DNA of 64,000 bases from Denitromonas sp. (GCF_034676725.1 NZ_JAUCBR010000004.1:387501-451500), one strand, 5' to 3'. Counted from the first letter of the stretch, positions 7,830 to 19,004 are shown. Notes: a model not told the origin generated them from the sequence alone. Made by a program: numbers and translations.

Positions 7830-8491
7830 CCCCCCTCCCCCGCCTGCCCCGCCGCCTGCTTGGCGTCACCGCGATCGTCTCGCTGGTGGCGCTGGCGGGC
7901 GTCTCCGGCGCGCAGGCCGGACAGCAGCAATACGAGCCCCTGTCGGCCAGCGTGCAGGCTGCGCTGCAGGGCGCCGTCAGCGATCGCGCGCCCGGCCACC
8001 CGGTCTTCGCCAACCATGCGCTGCGCGATCACTGGCTGTCCGAGATGAGCCGCCAGCTGGCCAAGCGCATCCCCGACGCACGCTACCGCCAGGATCTGCT
8101 GCTGTCGGTGCACTACGAGGCCACCCGCGCCGGCCTCGATCCGCAGCTGGTGCTCGGCCTGATCCAGGTCGAAAGCAATTTCCGCAAATACGCCGTGTCC
8201 TCGGCCGGCGCCCGCGGCTACATGCAGGTCATGCCCTTCTGGTCGAAGCTGCTCGCGCAGAGCGAGGACAATCTCTTTCACCTGCGTACCAACCTGCGCT
8301 ACGGCTGCACCATCCTGCGCCACTACCTGGACATCGAGAAAGGCGACCTCTTTCGCGCTCTCGGCCGCTACAACGGCAGTCTCGGCAAGGCCGATTACCC
8401 GAACAAGGTGTACGCCGCCTGGCAACGTTGGGCCTACCAGCCGCCGGCCGAGCTGATCACCGCGGCCAACCAGACCGCCGCGCGGCCCTGA
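7826..8491 (+). CDS. Soluble-type lytic transglycosylase (SLT domain)
   Basis: 221 aa with an N-terminal signal segment ending near AQA-GQQQ. The SLT catalytic glutamate is in LIQVESNFRKYAVSSAGA, followed by GYMQVMPFW and YNGS, the hallmark order of family 1 transglycosylases. It cleaves peptidoglycan glycan strands with formation of 1,6-anhydroMurNAc in the periplasm. Starts inside the proS stop (ATGA overlap), and is followed 4 bases later by a putative metallopeptidase gene. Confidence 0.88.
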   Translation: MTPLPRLPRRLLGVTAIVSLVALAGVSGAQAGQQQYEPLSASVQAALQGAVSDRAPGHPVFANHALRDHWLSEMSRQLAKRIPDARYRQDLLLSVHYEATRAGLDPQLVLGLIQVESNFRKYAVSSAGARGYMQVMPFWSKLLAQSEDNLFHLRTNLRYGCTILRHYLDIEKGDLFRALGRYNGSLGKADYPNKVYAAWQRWAYQPPAELITAANQTAARP

Positions 8492-8495
8492 CCCC

Positions 8496-9269
8496 GTGTG
8501 GCGAGCGCTGCGCACCACCGTGCTGCTGGTCGTGCTGGCCACCGTCGCCCTCGGCACCTGGCGTGCGCAACACCGCGCCACGTCGTGGGTCAATACGCTG
8601 CATGTCACCATCTACCCGATCAACGCCGACGGGCGCGAGGCGACGGCGCGCTACATCGCCCAGCTCGACGCGCAGGACTTCGCCCCCATTGCCGACTGGC
8701 TGGACGGCGAAGCGCGGCGCTACGGCATCAACACCCTCAAGCCCCTCGCCATCACGCTCGCCCCGCCGCGCACCAGCCTGCCGCCGCAACCCCTGCGCCA
8801 TCCCAGCGCCCTTGAGGCGGTCGTGTGGAGCCTGCAGATGCGTTACTGGGCGTGGCGCAACGACGATGGCCCTGGCCCGCGGCCCGATGTGCGCCTCTTC
8901 GTGCAGTACCACGATCCGGCGGTGACCACGGCAGTGCAACACTCGGTCGGGCTGGAGAAAGGCTTGATCGGGCTGGCCAACGTGTTTGCCAGCCGGGTCG
9001 ATCATGGCGGCAACCTGATGGTGATCGCCCACGAGATGCTGCACACCGTGGGCGCCACCGACAAATACGATCCGGCCACCTTGATGCCGCGCTTTCCCGA
9101 CGGCTACGCCGACCCGCAGCAGCGCCCCGCCACCCCGCAGACCCAGGCGGAAATCATGGCCGGCCGGATTCCGCTCACCCCGGAGCGTGCCGACATCCCG
9201 GTCAGCCTGCGCCATGTGCGGGTCGGCCCGGCCACCGCGGCCGAGATCGGCTGGCTACGCGCGCCGTAG
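8496..9269 (+). CDS. Putative membrane-anchored zinc metallopeptidase, family not recognised
   Basis: 257 aa starting at a GTG 4 bases after the transglycosylase stop. Residues 4-22 form a single N-terminal membrane anchor or signal. A clear HExxH motif occurs in VIAHEMLHTVGATDKYD, with downstream Glu/Asp residues as possible third ligand. WSLQMRYWAW and VGLEKGLIGLANVFAS are distinctive but I cannot assign them to a named family. Coupling to a lytic transglycosylase suggests an envelope role, which is inference. The gene ends 12 bases from the convergent mpl stop. Confidence 0.7.
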   Translation: MWRALRTTVLLVVLATVALGTWRAQHRATSWVNTLHVTIYPINADGREATARYIAQLDAQDFAPIADWLDGEARRYGINTLKPLAITLAPPRTSLPPQPLRHPSALEAVVWSLQMRYWAWRNDDGPGPRPDVRLFVQYHDPAVTTAVQHSVGLEKGLIGLANVFASRVDHGGNLMVIAHEMLHTVGATDKYDPATLMPRFPDGYADPQQRPATPQTQAEIMAGRIPLTPERADIPVSLRHVRVGPATAAEIGWLRAP

Positions 9270-9281
9270 CATCTCAGGCGC

Positions 9282-10622
9282 TCAGGCCAGCGCGGCCAAG
9301 AGCTTTTCGTGGATACCGCCAAAGCCGCCGTTACTCATCACCAGCACATGGTCACCCGGTTCGGCCGCAGCAACGGCCGCAGCGACCAGATCCGACAAGT
9401 TATCAAAGCATTGCACGGCCGCGCCCAACGGCGACAGCGCGCCAGGCACATCCCAATCGACGCCGCCGTGGTAGCACAGCACCGCGTCGGCGCCGGCCAG
9501 GCTCTCGGGCAGTTGCGCCTTCATCACGCCCAGCTTCATGGTGTTCGAGCGCGGCTCCAGGATGGCCAGGATCCGTCCATGCTTGACGCGCTTGCGCAAG
9601 CCGGCGATGGTCAGCGCGATGGCTGTCGGGTGATGGGCAAAATCGTCATACACCGTCACGCCGTTGGCGACGCCCCGCACTTCCAGCCGTCGGCGCACGC
9701 CTTCAAACCGGCCCAGCGCGGCAATCGCCGCGGCCGGCGGCACGCCCACATGGCGCGCTGCGGCGACGGCGGCCAAGGCATTGCTGAGGTTGTGCGTGCC
9801 AGCCATCGGCGTCGCCACCGATCCGAGCGCCTGCCGGGCCAGGGTGAACTGCGCCACACCCGTCTCATCCAGCGTTGCCTGCCAACCATCCGGGCGGTTG
9901 AACCATTCGATCTCCGACCAGCAGCCGCGCTCGATGACGCGCGCCAGCGCATCGGCCTCGGCGTTGGCGATGATCCGGCCGCTGGCCGGCATGATCCGCA
10001 CCAGATGGTGGAACTGCGTCTCGATGGCCGCCAGATCCGCAAAGATGTCGGCGTGGTCGAATTCAAGATTGTTGAGGATCGCGGTGCGTGGCCGGTAGTG
10101 CACGAACTTCGAGCGCTTGTCGCAAAAGGCGGTGTCGTACTCGTCCGCCTCGATCACGAAAAACGGCGAGTCGGTCAGGCGCGCCGACACACCAAAGTTC
10201 TTCGGCACACCGCCAATCAGAAAGCCCGGGTTAAGCCCGCCGTCTTCCAGCATCCAGGCCAGCAGCGACGCGGTCGTCGTCTTGCCGTGGGTACCGGCCA
10301 CGCCAAGCACCCACTTGTCGCGCAGCACATGATCCGCCAGCCACTGCGGGCCCGACGCATACGGCGCGCCGGCATCGAGAATCGCCTCGAGCAGCGGGTT
10401 GCCGCGCGAAATCGCGTTGCCGACGACATAGACATCCGGCGCCAGCGCCATCTGCGCCGCATCGTAGCCGCTGGTCAGGGCGATCCCCTCGGCCTCCAGT
10501 TGCGTACTCATCGGCGGATAGACATTGGCATCGCAGCCGGTCACGGTGTGGCCCGCCGAGCGCGCCAGCAGGGCAACCCCGCCCATGAAGGTGCCGCAAA
10601 TGCCGAGAATGTGGATATGCAT
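9282..10622 (-). CDS. mpl: UDP-MurNAc:L-Ala-gamma-D-Glu-meso-DAP ligase (murein tripeptide recycling)
   Basis: 446 aa Mur-ligase family protein that reattaches recycled tripeptide to UDP-MurNAc. N-terminal MHIHILGICGTFMGG is the Mpl signature (MurC differs), the ATP loop is GTHGKTTTAS, and the C-terminal domain holds FAHHPTAI and LEPRSNTMKLG. Start placed at 10622, the Met that begins the signature. Convergent with the transglycosylase/metallopeptidase pair; together these genes link wall turnover and recycling. Confidence 0.94.
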   Translation of the reverse strand: MHIHILGICGTFMGGVALLARSAGHTVTGCDANVYPPMSTQLEAEGIALTSGYDAAQMALAPDVYVVGNAISRGNPLLEAILDAGAPYASGPQWLADHVLRDKWVLGVAGTHGKTTTASLLAWMLEDGGLNPGFLIGGVPKNFGVSARLTDSPFFVIEADEYDTAFCDKRSKFVHYRPRTAILNNLEFDHADIFADLAAIETQFHHLVRIMPASGRIIANAEADALARVIERGCWSEIEWFNRPDGWQATLDETGVAQFTLARQALGSVATPMAGTHNLSNALAAVAAARHVGVPPAAAIAALGRFEGVRRRLEVRGVANGVTVYDDFAHHPTAIALTIAGLRKRVKHGRILAILEPRSNTMKLGVMKAQLPESLAGADAVLCYHGGVDWDVPGALSPLGAAVQCFDNLSDLVAAAVAAAEPGDHVLVMSNGGFGGIHEKLLAALA

Positions 10623-10760
10623 GAACGCTCCCGTGCCGAAGATCCGCAAAAGGCGGGCTGTCATCCGGACGTGTAGAATGTGCTGGTCTGTTCCGTCTGG
10701 CCACGCCGTCCGGAGTCACAAGGCCAGAGATTCTAACCGATGGCGATCAGGGAGCCGCGC

Positions 10761-11354
10761 ATGTCAAGCCGACACTCAGGGTCACGGACCAGCCACCTCC
10801 GCCAGGAGATCTCCGCCCTCGCCGCCCGCATGATGGCCGAGGATGGCGTACAGGACTTCGGCTTTGCCAAGCGCAAGGCCGCGCGCCAGCTCGGCGCCAC
10901 CGACGCCGACACCCTGCCCACCAACGCCGAAATCGAAGCCGCGCTGCGCGAATACCAGGCCATCTACCAGGATGATGAACACGCCGAGCGGCTCTACGCC
11001 ATGCGCTGCGTGGCCGTCGAGGTGCTCGAGCTGCTCGCGCCCTTCCGCGCCTACCTCACCGGCGCGGTACTCGACGGCACCGCCGGCCGCTACTCCGAAA
11101 TCGACATCGAAGCCTTCGCCGACAGCGCCAAGGACATCGAGATCTTCTTCCTCAACCACGACATCCGCTACGAGCACCGTGAGCCGCGGCGCCTGACCCA
11201 CGAGCCGCCGGAAGCCATTCTGGTGTTCGACTGGAACGAGGTACCGGTGCGCCTGTCGGTCTATGACGCCCGCGCCGAGCGCCGCAGCCACACCGACCGC
11301 GCTCGGCTCGACGCCGTCGAGCGCCTGCTCGCCGAGTCCCTGCCCCAGCCATGA
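10761..11354 (+). CDS. Conserved hypothetical protein, possibly nucleotidyltransferase-like
   Basis: 197 aa, soluble, no signal peptide. I do not recognise a named family. The N-terminal third (FAKRKAARQLGATDADTLP) and the block SEIDIEAFADSAKDIEIFFL look conserved; spaced acidic residues resemble nucleotidyltransferase-like folds, a weak inference. Start chosen at 10761 because GGGAG lies 6-7 bases upstream; an ATG 21 bases earlier lacks an RBS. A TAGAAT box lies at 10674-10679. The stop overlaps the tlpA-like start (ATGA). Orientation divergent from mpl. Confidence 0.6.
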   Translation: MSSRHSGSRTSHLRQEISALAARMMAEDGVQDFGFAKRKAARQLGATDADTLPTNAEIEAALREYQAIYQDDEHAERLYAMRCVAVEVLELLAPFRAYLTGAVLDGTAGRYSEIDIEAFADSAKDIEIFFLNHDIRYEHREPRRLTHEPPEAILVFDWNEVPVRLSVYDARAERRSHTDRARLDAVERLLAESLPQP

Positions 11355-11926
11355 CCCGTCTGCCGCAATCGATCCTCATCGTGCTGGTGGCCATCGCCGC
11401 CGGCGCCTTTGGCTACTGGACCAGCCGCAGCACCAGCCCGTCCATCATCCGCCCCCTCGCCACGTCGCCCGGCGAAGCGGGCAGCGATGCCGTCGCCCCC
11501 GAAGCCGGCGCCCGGCTGCTGGCTGCCGCACTGCCCGATGTTGACGGCAAGCTGCACGCATTGAGCGAGCTGCAAGGCCAGGTGGTGGTCGCCAACTTCT
11601 GGGCCACCTGGTGCCCGCCCTGCCGCAAGGAAATTCCCGACTTCATCGATGTGTCGCGCCGCTATCACGACCGGGGCGTGCGCTTTGTCGGCCTGAGCCT
11701 CGACACGGCCGAGCGGGTCGCGGCATTCCGCGACGATCTGAAGGTGCCCTACCCGCTGCTGCTGGGCGACGCAGGCACGGTCGATCTGGCGGCCGCGCTG
11801 GGCAATCCGGCCGGCGCGCTGCCATTTACCGTCATCCTCGACCGCAAGGGCCACATCCGCCACCTGTCGGTCGGGGGCTTGAGCAAATCCGACCTGGAAG
11901 GCAAAATCTCGGCGCTACTTCCTTGA
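11351..11926 (+). CDS. TlpA/ResA-like thioredoxin-fold thiol-disulfide oxidoreductase
   Basis: 191 aa. One N-terminal membrane anchor (about residues 7-23), then a thioredoxin fold with active site WCPPC (Cys88, Cys91) and a cis-Pro region GALPFTVILDRKG. Such proteins keep periplasmic cysteines reduced, often for cytochrome c maturation; the substrate here is unknown. Translationally coupled to the hypothetical gene upstream. Placement directly before aroQ-accBC is common in betaproteobacteria. Confidence 0.88.
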   Translation: MTRLPQSILIVLVAIAAGAFGYWTSRSTSPSIIRPLATSPGEAGSDAVAPEAGARLLAAALPDVDGKLHALSELQGQVVVANFWATWCPPCRKEIPDFIDVSRRYHDRGVRFVGLSLDTAERVAAFRDDLKVPYPLLLGDAGTVDLAAALGNPAGALPFTVILDRKGHIRHLSVGGLSKSDLEGKISALLP

Positions 11927-11980
11927 CCGGGCCCTTCGCGCACTGGACAAAATGTTGCGAAATGCGGCAAACTTGCTGAC

Positions 11981-12472
11981 ATGACGCCGAGAAATCGCCA
12001 AAAAAAGGCGCAACAGCCGCCATCTGACCAGGCACTCGTGCTCGTCCTGCACGGGCCGAATCTCAACCTTCTGGGCACCCGCGAACCTGAAGTCTACGGT
12101 CGCACGACCCTGGCTGACATCCACGCCAGCATGAGCGATCGGGCCGGCGCGGCCGGCGTTCGCCTGGAGTCGTTCCAGAGCAACCATGAAGGCGAGCTGA
12201 TCGACCGAGTCCAGGCCGCAGCCACCGAAGGCGTCGATTTCATCATCATCAATCCGGCCGGCTACACCCATACCAGCGTCGCCCTGCGCGACGCGCTGGC
12301 AGCCGTGGCCATCCCCTATGTGGAAGTGCATCTGTCGAACATCCACAGCCGGGAAGCCTTTCGCCATCACTCGTATTTTTCCGACCAGGCCGTCGGCGTG
12401 ATCTGTGGGCTGGGAGCCGATGGCTACCTGGCCGCACTCGATTTCGCCCTCACCCGGCTGACACAACACTGA
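11981..12472 (+). CDS. aroQ: Type II 3-dehydroquinate dehydratase
   Basis: 163 aa. Third step of the shikimate pathway, trans-elimination type. Family motifs: LHGPNLNLLGTREPEVYG (with the catalytic Tyr), SNHEGELIDRVQ, NPAGYTHTSVALRDAL and EVHLSNIHSREAFRHHS. The first ~18 residues (Lys/Gln-rich) extend beyond the usual ~145-aa enzyme; a later start is possible, as the ATG at 11981 has no clear RBS. 37 bases upstream of accB. Confidence 0.94.
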   Translation: MTPRNRQKKAQQPPSDQALVLVLHGPNLNLLGTREPEVYGRTTLADIHASMSDRAGAAGVRLESFQSNHEGELIDRVQAAATEGVDFIIINPAGYTHTSVALRDALAAVAIPYVEVHLSNIHSREAFRHHSYFSDQAVGVICGLGADGYLAALDFALTRLTQH

Positions 12473-12509
12473 GAGGCCGGCGCTCGGCCGGCATCTACTG
12501 GAGAAACTC

Positions 12510-12968
12510 ATGGATCTGCGCAAGCTGAAGAAACTGATCGACCTCGTCCAGGAATCGGGCATTTCCGAACTGGAAGTCACCGAAGGCGAGGAAAAGGTGA
12601 GAATCGCCAAGCACAGCGTCTCGCACGCCGTCCCGCAGCCGGTGCATCACACCGTGCATACCGCCCCGGCCGTTGCCGCCGCCGTTGCGCCGGCAGCCGC
12701 CGATGCCGCCGCCCCGGAAAGCACCCTGCCCGCCGGCCATGTGCTCACCTCGCCGATGGTTGGCACCTTCTATCGCGCCGCGTCCCCGGGTGGCGAGCCC
12801 TTCGCCAGTGTGGGCGACTCGGTGGCCGTCGGCGACGCGCTGTGCATCATCGAAGCCATGAAACTGATGAACGAGATCGACGCGGACGCCGCCGGTGTCG
12901 TCAAGGCCATCCTGGTCGAGAACGGCCAGCCGGTCGAGTTCGGCCAGCCGCTGATGATCATCGGCTAA
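12510..12968 (+). CDS. accB: Biotin carboxyl carrier protein of acetyl-CoA carboxylase
   Basis: 152 aa. Swinging-arm carrier for the first step of fatty acid synthesis. N-terminal MDLRKLKKLIDLVQESG, an Ala/Pro/Val-rich linker (about residues 55-75), and a biotinyl domain with the biotinylated lysine in EAMKLMNE. GGAGA precedes the ATG by 6 bases. Operon with accC (46 bases downstream). Confidence 0.96.
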   Translation: MDLRKLKKLIDLVQESGISELEVTEGEEKVRIAKHSVSHAVPQPVHHTVHTAPAVAAAVAPAAADAAAPESTLPAGHVLTSPMVGTFYRAASPGGEPFASVGDSVAVGDALCIIEAMKLMNEIDADAAGVVKAILVENGQPVEFGQPLMIIG

Positions 12969-13014
12969 GCCCGGATGACGCACACCCCCGCCCTTCACAA
13001 CCGGACCCGCTGGC

Positions 13015-14367
13015 ATGTTCGATAAGATCCTGATCGCCAACCGTGGCGAAATTGCCCTGCGTGTACTGCGCGCCTGCCGCGAACTGGGCATCCGCACCGT
13101 CGCGGTACACTCGACCGCCGACACCGAAGCCAAGTACGTCAAGCTGGCCGACGAATCGGTCTGCATCGGCCCGGCGCCCTCCTCGCAAAGCTATCTCAAC
13201 GTCCCCGCCATCATCTCGGCGGCCGAAGTGACCGACGCCGAAGCCATCCACCCCGGCTACGGCTTCCTCTCCGAAAACGCCGATTTCGGCGAACGCGTCG
13301 AACAGTCCGGCTTCGTCTTCATCGGCCCCCGGCCCGAGACCATCCGCCTGATGGGCGACAAGGTCTCCGCCAAGGACGCCATGAAAGCCGCCGGCGTGCC
13401 CTGCGTACCCGGCTCCGACGGCGCCCTGCCCGACGACCCGAAAGAGATCGTCAAGATCGCACGCAACATCGGCTACCCGGTCATCATCAAGGCGGCCGGC
13501 GGCGGCGGCGGGCGCGGCATGCGCGTGGTGCATACCGAGGCTGCCCTGATCAACGCCGTCACCACCACCAAGACCGAGGCGCAATCGGCCTTCGGCAACC
13601 CGGTGGTGTACATGGAAAAATACCTGGAGCGCCCGCGCCATGTCGAGATCCAGGTCATGGCCGATGCCCACGGCAATGCCGTGCATCTGGGCGAGCGCGA
13701 CTGCTCCATGCAGCGCCGTCACCAGAAGGTCATCGAAGAAGCGCCCGCCCCCGGCATCGACCGCAAGCTGATCGCCAAGATCGGAGAACGCTGCGCCGAA
13801 GCCTGCCGCAAGATCGGCTACCGCGGCGCCGGCACCTTCGAGTTCCTGTATGAAGACGGCGAGTTCTACTTCATCGAGATGAACACCCGCGTTCAGGTCG
13901 AACACCCGGTCACCGAACTGATCACCGGCGTGGACATCGTGCAGGCGCAGATCCGCGTGGCCGCCGGCGAAAAGCTGTGGCTCAACCAGAAGGACATCCG
14001 CTTTGCCGGCCACGCCATCGAGTGCCGCGTCAACGCCGAAGACCCCTTCAAGTTCACCCCCAGCCCCGGCCGCATCACCAACTGGCACATGCCCGGCGGC
14101 CCCGGCGTGCGGGTCGACTCCCACGCCTACAACGGCTACACCGTGCCGCCGCACTACGACTCGATGATCGGCAAGCTGATCACCTACGGCGACACCCGCG
14201 AGCAGGCCATCCGCCGCATGCAGATCGCCCTGTCCGAAACCGTGATTGCCGGCATCAAGTCCAACGTGCCCCTGCACCAGGAACTGATGCGCGACCCGCG
14301 CTTCATCGAGGGCGGCACCAGCATCCACTACCTCGAAAAGCGTCTGGCCGAGCGGGACAAGCCCTGA
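13015..14367 (+). CDS. accC: Biotin carboxylase subunit of acetyl-CoA carboxylase
   Basis: 450 aa, the usual length. ATP-grasp enzyme carboxylating biotin on AccB. Visible blocks: MFDKILIANRGEIALRV, HPGYGFLSENADF, the glycine-rich ATP loop KAAGGGGGRGMRV, and catalytic residues in FIEMNTRVQVEHPVTE. It is followed after 3 bases by prmA, as in many gamma- and betaproteobacteria. Confidence 0.97.
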   Translation: MFDKILIANRGEIALRVLRACRELGIRTVAVHSTADTEAKYVKLADESVCIGPAPSSQSYLNVPAIISAAEVTDAEAIHPGYGFLSENADFGERVEQSGFVFIGPRPETIRLMGDKVSAKDAMKAAGVPCVPGSDGALPDDPKEIVKIARNIGYPVIIKAAGGGGGRGMRVVHTEAALINAVTTTKTEAQSAFGNPVVYMEKYLERPRHVEIQVMADAHGNAVHLGERDCSMQRRHQKVIEEAPAPGIDRKLIAKIGERCAEACRKIGYRGAGTFEFLYEDGEFYFIEMNTRVQVEHPVTELITGVDIVQAQIRVAAGEKLWLNQKDIRFAGHAIECRVNAEDPFKFTPSPGRITNWHMPGGPGVRVDSHAYNGYTVPPHYDSMIGKLITYGDTREQAIRRMQIALSETVIAGIKSNVPLHQELMRDPRFIEGGTSIHYLEKRLAERDKP

Positions 14368-14370
14368 ACC

Positions 14371-15257
14371 ATGTGGATTTCCGTCACCCTGCTGGCCGAT
14401 GCCGACCGCGCCGAACGCCTCTCCGACGCCTTGATGGACGAAGGGGCGCTGTCGGTCAGCATTGAAGATGCCGACGCCGGCACCGAGGCCGAAAAGCCGC
14501 AATTCGGCGAGCCCGGCATGGCCCCGGCCAGCCTGTGGGACCACAGCCGCGTGCTGGCGCTGTTCGACAAGGACGCCGACATCACCAGCGCCCTGGCGCG
14601 CGCCTCCGGCGCGGTCGGCTTCGCCGAGGTCCCACCGTTCACGCTCGAGGAGATCGCCGAGCAGAACTGGGTGCAGCTGACCCAGTCACAGTTCGACCCG
14701 ATCCGCATCACCGACCGGCTGTGGATCGTGCCCTCGTGGCACGACGCCCCGAACCCCGACGCGATCAACATCGCCCTCGACCCCGGCATGGCCTTCGGCA
14801 CCGGCTCGCACCCGACCACCCAGCTGTGTCTCGAGTGGCTGGAGCAGACCGTCACCCCGGGCATCAGCGTGCTCGACTACGGCTGCGGCTCGGGCATCCT
14901 CGCCATCGCCGCCCGCCGCCTCGGCGCTGGTCGCGTCGCTGGCGTCGACATCGACGACAAAGCGGTCGAAGCCGCCCGCGACAACGCCCAGCGCAACCAG
15001 GTCGAGATCGACCTGCAGGTCTCCTCCGCACCGCTGACCGAGCAGTTCGACCTCGTCGTCGCCAACATCCTCACCAACCCGCTCTGCGTCCTGGCGCCGG
15101 CGCTGTGCGGGCATGTCGCCCCCGGCGGCCAGCTCGCCCTGTCCGGCGTGCTCGACACCCAGACGCAACAGGTCATCGACGCCTACGCTCCCTGGATGAC
15201 GCTGCACATCGGAAAAACCCACGACGGCTGGGCCCGACTGGAAGGTACCAAACGGTG

Positions 15258-15258
<1 letters not shown>
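14371..15258 (+). CDS. prmA: Ribosomal protein L11 methyltransferase
   Basis: 295 aa. SAM-dependent trimethylation of L11. N-terminal substrate-recognition domain, then the MTase domain with LDPGMAFGTGSHPTT and SAM motif I VLDYGCGSGILAIAA, and the NxP motif in VVANILTNPL. Start 3 bases after accC; the stop overlaps the next start (TGATG). Confidence 0.96.
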
Positions 15259-17000
<1,742 letters not shown>

Positions 17001-17002
17001 GC

Positions 17003-17395
17003 ATGACGCACGGCAGCCCCCCACCCGGGGATCTCCCGCCGCCCCGCGCCACCGGCCTGCGCCGGCTCATCAACGCGTTTCGCTACTCCTGTGCCGGGCT
17101 GACCGCGGCGTTCCGCCACGAAGCGGCCTTTCGTCAGGAATGCGTGCTGGCCATCGTATTGATTCCGACCGCGCTGCTGAGCGCAGCCGATGGCGTCGGC
17201 AAGGCGATGATGGTCGGTAGCGTGCTGCTGGTGATGGTGGTCGAGTTGATCAACTCGGCCATTGAGGCGGTGGTGGACCGGGTGTCGCAGGCGCGGCACC
17301 CCCTGGCCAAACGCGCCAAGGACATCGGCAGCGCCGCGGTCTTGCTGGCGCTGCTCAATCTCATGGCGGTGTGGGCGCTGGTCCTGCTCGCCTGA
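17003..17395 (+). CDS. dgkA: Diacylglycerol kinase
   Basis: 130 aa, small integral membrane kinase of the DgkA fold. Motifs: RLINAFRYSCAGL at the N-terminal amphipathic helix, EAAFRQE, and the catalytic VVELINSAIEAVVDR. Three hydrophobic segments follow the family plan. It recycles diacylglycerol to phosphatidic acid. It starts 2 bases after the DUF3426 gene, so is probably co-transcribed. Confidence 0.93.
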   Translation: MTHGSPPPGDLPPPRATGLRRLINAFRYSCAGLTAAFRHEAAFRQECVLAIVLIPTALLSAADGVGKAMMVGSVLLVMVVELINSAIEAVVDRVSQARHPLAKRAKDIGSAAVLLALLNLMAVWALVLLA

Positions 17396-17563
17396 GCCCC
17401 TGCTGGATGCATCGGCTTGGCCTGGCCGCACGGGCCTGCGCGACGCGCACCATGCGTCATGGTTTTGACAACATGCCGCTGGCTGCGCGCCGACCGCACC
17501 CGACCTGCCGGCGCGCCGACGATGTCTTCACAGGGGCTGAGCGCCCCCGCCCGCCGTCTTCGC

Positions 17564-18040
17564 TTAGCGCGACACCCGCATGGTGCCGCCGTCCTGGACG
17601 ATACGCACCCGCTCACCGGCGCGGAAACCCTCGCCGGCATCTTCCTGCACCACGGCCAGATAGCGACCATCGTCCATCCGCACGGTGACTTCCACCCCCT
17701 GCGAACGGGTCACGCCCTCTTCGACCGCCGACCCGGCCAACCCGCCGGCGACGGCGCCGAGCACAGCGCCCACCGCGGCGCCCTTGCCACGGCCGATGCT
17801 GCTGCCGGCAATGCCGCCAATGGCGCCACCGGCCACGGTACCAACCGGGGTCTTGGTGCCCTCGAGCTTGACGAAGCGGACCGACTGCACGGTGCCGAAC
17901 TTGACCACCATCGCCCGGCGCGCTTCGCCGCGCGAATAGGTATCGCCGGTCAGGTTGCTGGCGCAGCCCGACACACCGATCAGTGCCACCGAGGCCAGCA
18001 GCAGTGCGCGCCCGTTACGTTGAATCCAGTCCATCACCAT
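17564..18040 (-). CDS. Glycine-zipper outer-membrane lipoprotein (SlyB/PcP-like)
   Basis: 158 aa. Signal peptide with lipobox IGVSGC; mature region contains a long glycine-zipper segment (GTVAGGAIGGIAGSSIGRG and GAVLGAVAGGLAGSAVEEG), then a small beta domain ending RVRIVQDGGTMRVSR. It resembles SlyB/17-kDa antigen proteins that stabilise the outer membrane. The ATG at 18040 lies inside the last codons of the pfkB gene (overlap 7 bases) with GGAGAG upstream, so translation is coupled. The 168 bases between this gene and dgkA hold nothing I can recognise. Confidence 0.88.
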   Translation of the reverse strand: MVMDWIQRNGRALLLASVALIGVSGCASNLTGDTYSRGEARRAMVVKFGTVQSVRFVKLEGTKTPVGTVAGGAIGGIAGSSIGRGKGAAVGAVLGAVAGGLAGSAVEEGVTRSQGVEVTVRMDDGRYLAVVQEDAGEGFRAGERVRIVQDGGTMRVSR

Positions 18041-18969
18041 GGTTTCTCTCCAAATGCTGCCGCGTATCGCTCGGCAATTTCCGTTCGGCTCGGGCGGTGA
18101 TTCTGGCCGCCGCGATGGGCAATCTTGAGGCTGCCCATCACCGAGGCCAGGCGCCCGGTCGTTTCCCAATCCATCCCGTTGGCGATTCCGTACAGCAAGC
18201 CGCTGCGGAAGGCGTCGCCGCAACCGGTCGGATCAACCAGCGCTTCTGCCTTAACGCACGGGATGTCGATTCGTTGTCCTTCGACATAAATCTGCGAGCC
18301 CTCCGCACCCAGCGTCACCACCAGCGCGTCCACATCACCGGCCAGATCCTCGATGCTGCGGCCGGTCTTTTCGCTCAACATGCGGGCTTCGTAGTCGTTG
18401 AGCGCACAGTAGCTGGCCATCTCCAGGCAGGCTTCGAGTTCGGGCCCGGAGAACATCGGCAGGCCCTGACCCGGATCGAACACGAAGGGAATGCCCGCCT
18501 CGGCAAACTGCTGCGCATGGCCCAGCATGCCGTCACGCCCGTCGGGCGCGACGATGCCGAGCTTGACACCCTTGGCATCTGAGACCCGGTTCTGGTGCGA
18601 ATGGTTCATCGCCCCGGGGTGGAAGGCCGTGATCTGGTTGTCATCGACGTCGGTGGTGATGAAGGCCTGGGCGGTGAAGCTGCCCGACACCGCCCGGACA
18701 TGATCGGCCCGCAGCCCGAGCTGGTCGAGCCGGCTCAGGTAGGGTGCGGCGTCATCGCCAACGGTCGCCATGATCAGCGGATCGGCGCCGAGCAGCTTGA
18801 GGTTGTAGGCGATGTTGCCGGCGCAGCCACCGAACTCGCGCCGCATGTCCGGCACCAGGAAGGCGACGTTCAGGATGTGGATCTGGTCAGGCAGGATGTG
18901 ATTCTTGAAGCGGTCATGGAACACCATGATGGTGTCGTAGGCGACCGAACCGCAGACGAGGATGGACAT
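18034..18969 (-). CDS. PfkB-family carbohydrate/nucleoside kinase (adenosine-kinase-like)
   Basis: 311 aa ribokinase-fold kinase. N-terminal MSILVCGSVAYDTIM and FGGCAGNIAYNL match the sugar-binding motif; the C-terminal PfkB signature is DPTGCGDAFRSGLLYG with the catalytic Asp. The A of the usual GAGD anion hole is Cys here. Closest subgroup by eye is the proteobacterial adenosine-kinase-like group, but the substrate cannot be fixed from sequence. A TATAAT box lies 30 bases upstream. Confidence 0.85.
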   Translation of the reverse strand: MSILVCGSVAYDTIMVFHDRFKNHILPDQIHILNVAFLVPDMRREFGGCAGNIAYNLKLLGADPLIMATVGDDAAPYLSRLDQLGLRADHVRAVSGSFTAQAFITTDVDDNQITAFHPGAMNHSHQNRVSDAKGVKLGIVAPDGRDGMLGHAQQFAEAGIPFVFDPGQGLPMFSGPELEACLEMASYCALNDYEARMLSEKTGRSIEDLAGDVDALVVTLGAEGSQIYVEGQRIDIPCVKAEALVDPTGCGDAFRSGLLYGIANGMDWETTGRLASVMGSLKIAHRGGQNHRPSRTEIAERYAAAFGEKPW

Positions 18970-18998
18970 GGGCGATTCCGCTCAGTGGGCAAACCGCC

Positions 18999-19004
18999 AT
19001 TATA
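18999..19004 (-). promoter_or_regulatory. -10 box of the pfkB-lipoprotein operon
   Basis: Perfect TATAAT on the minus strand, about 30 bases before the pfkB ATG. No convincing -35 at normal spacing. Confidence 0.45.
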
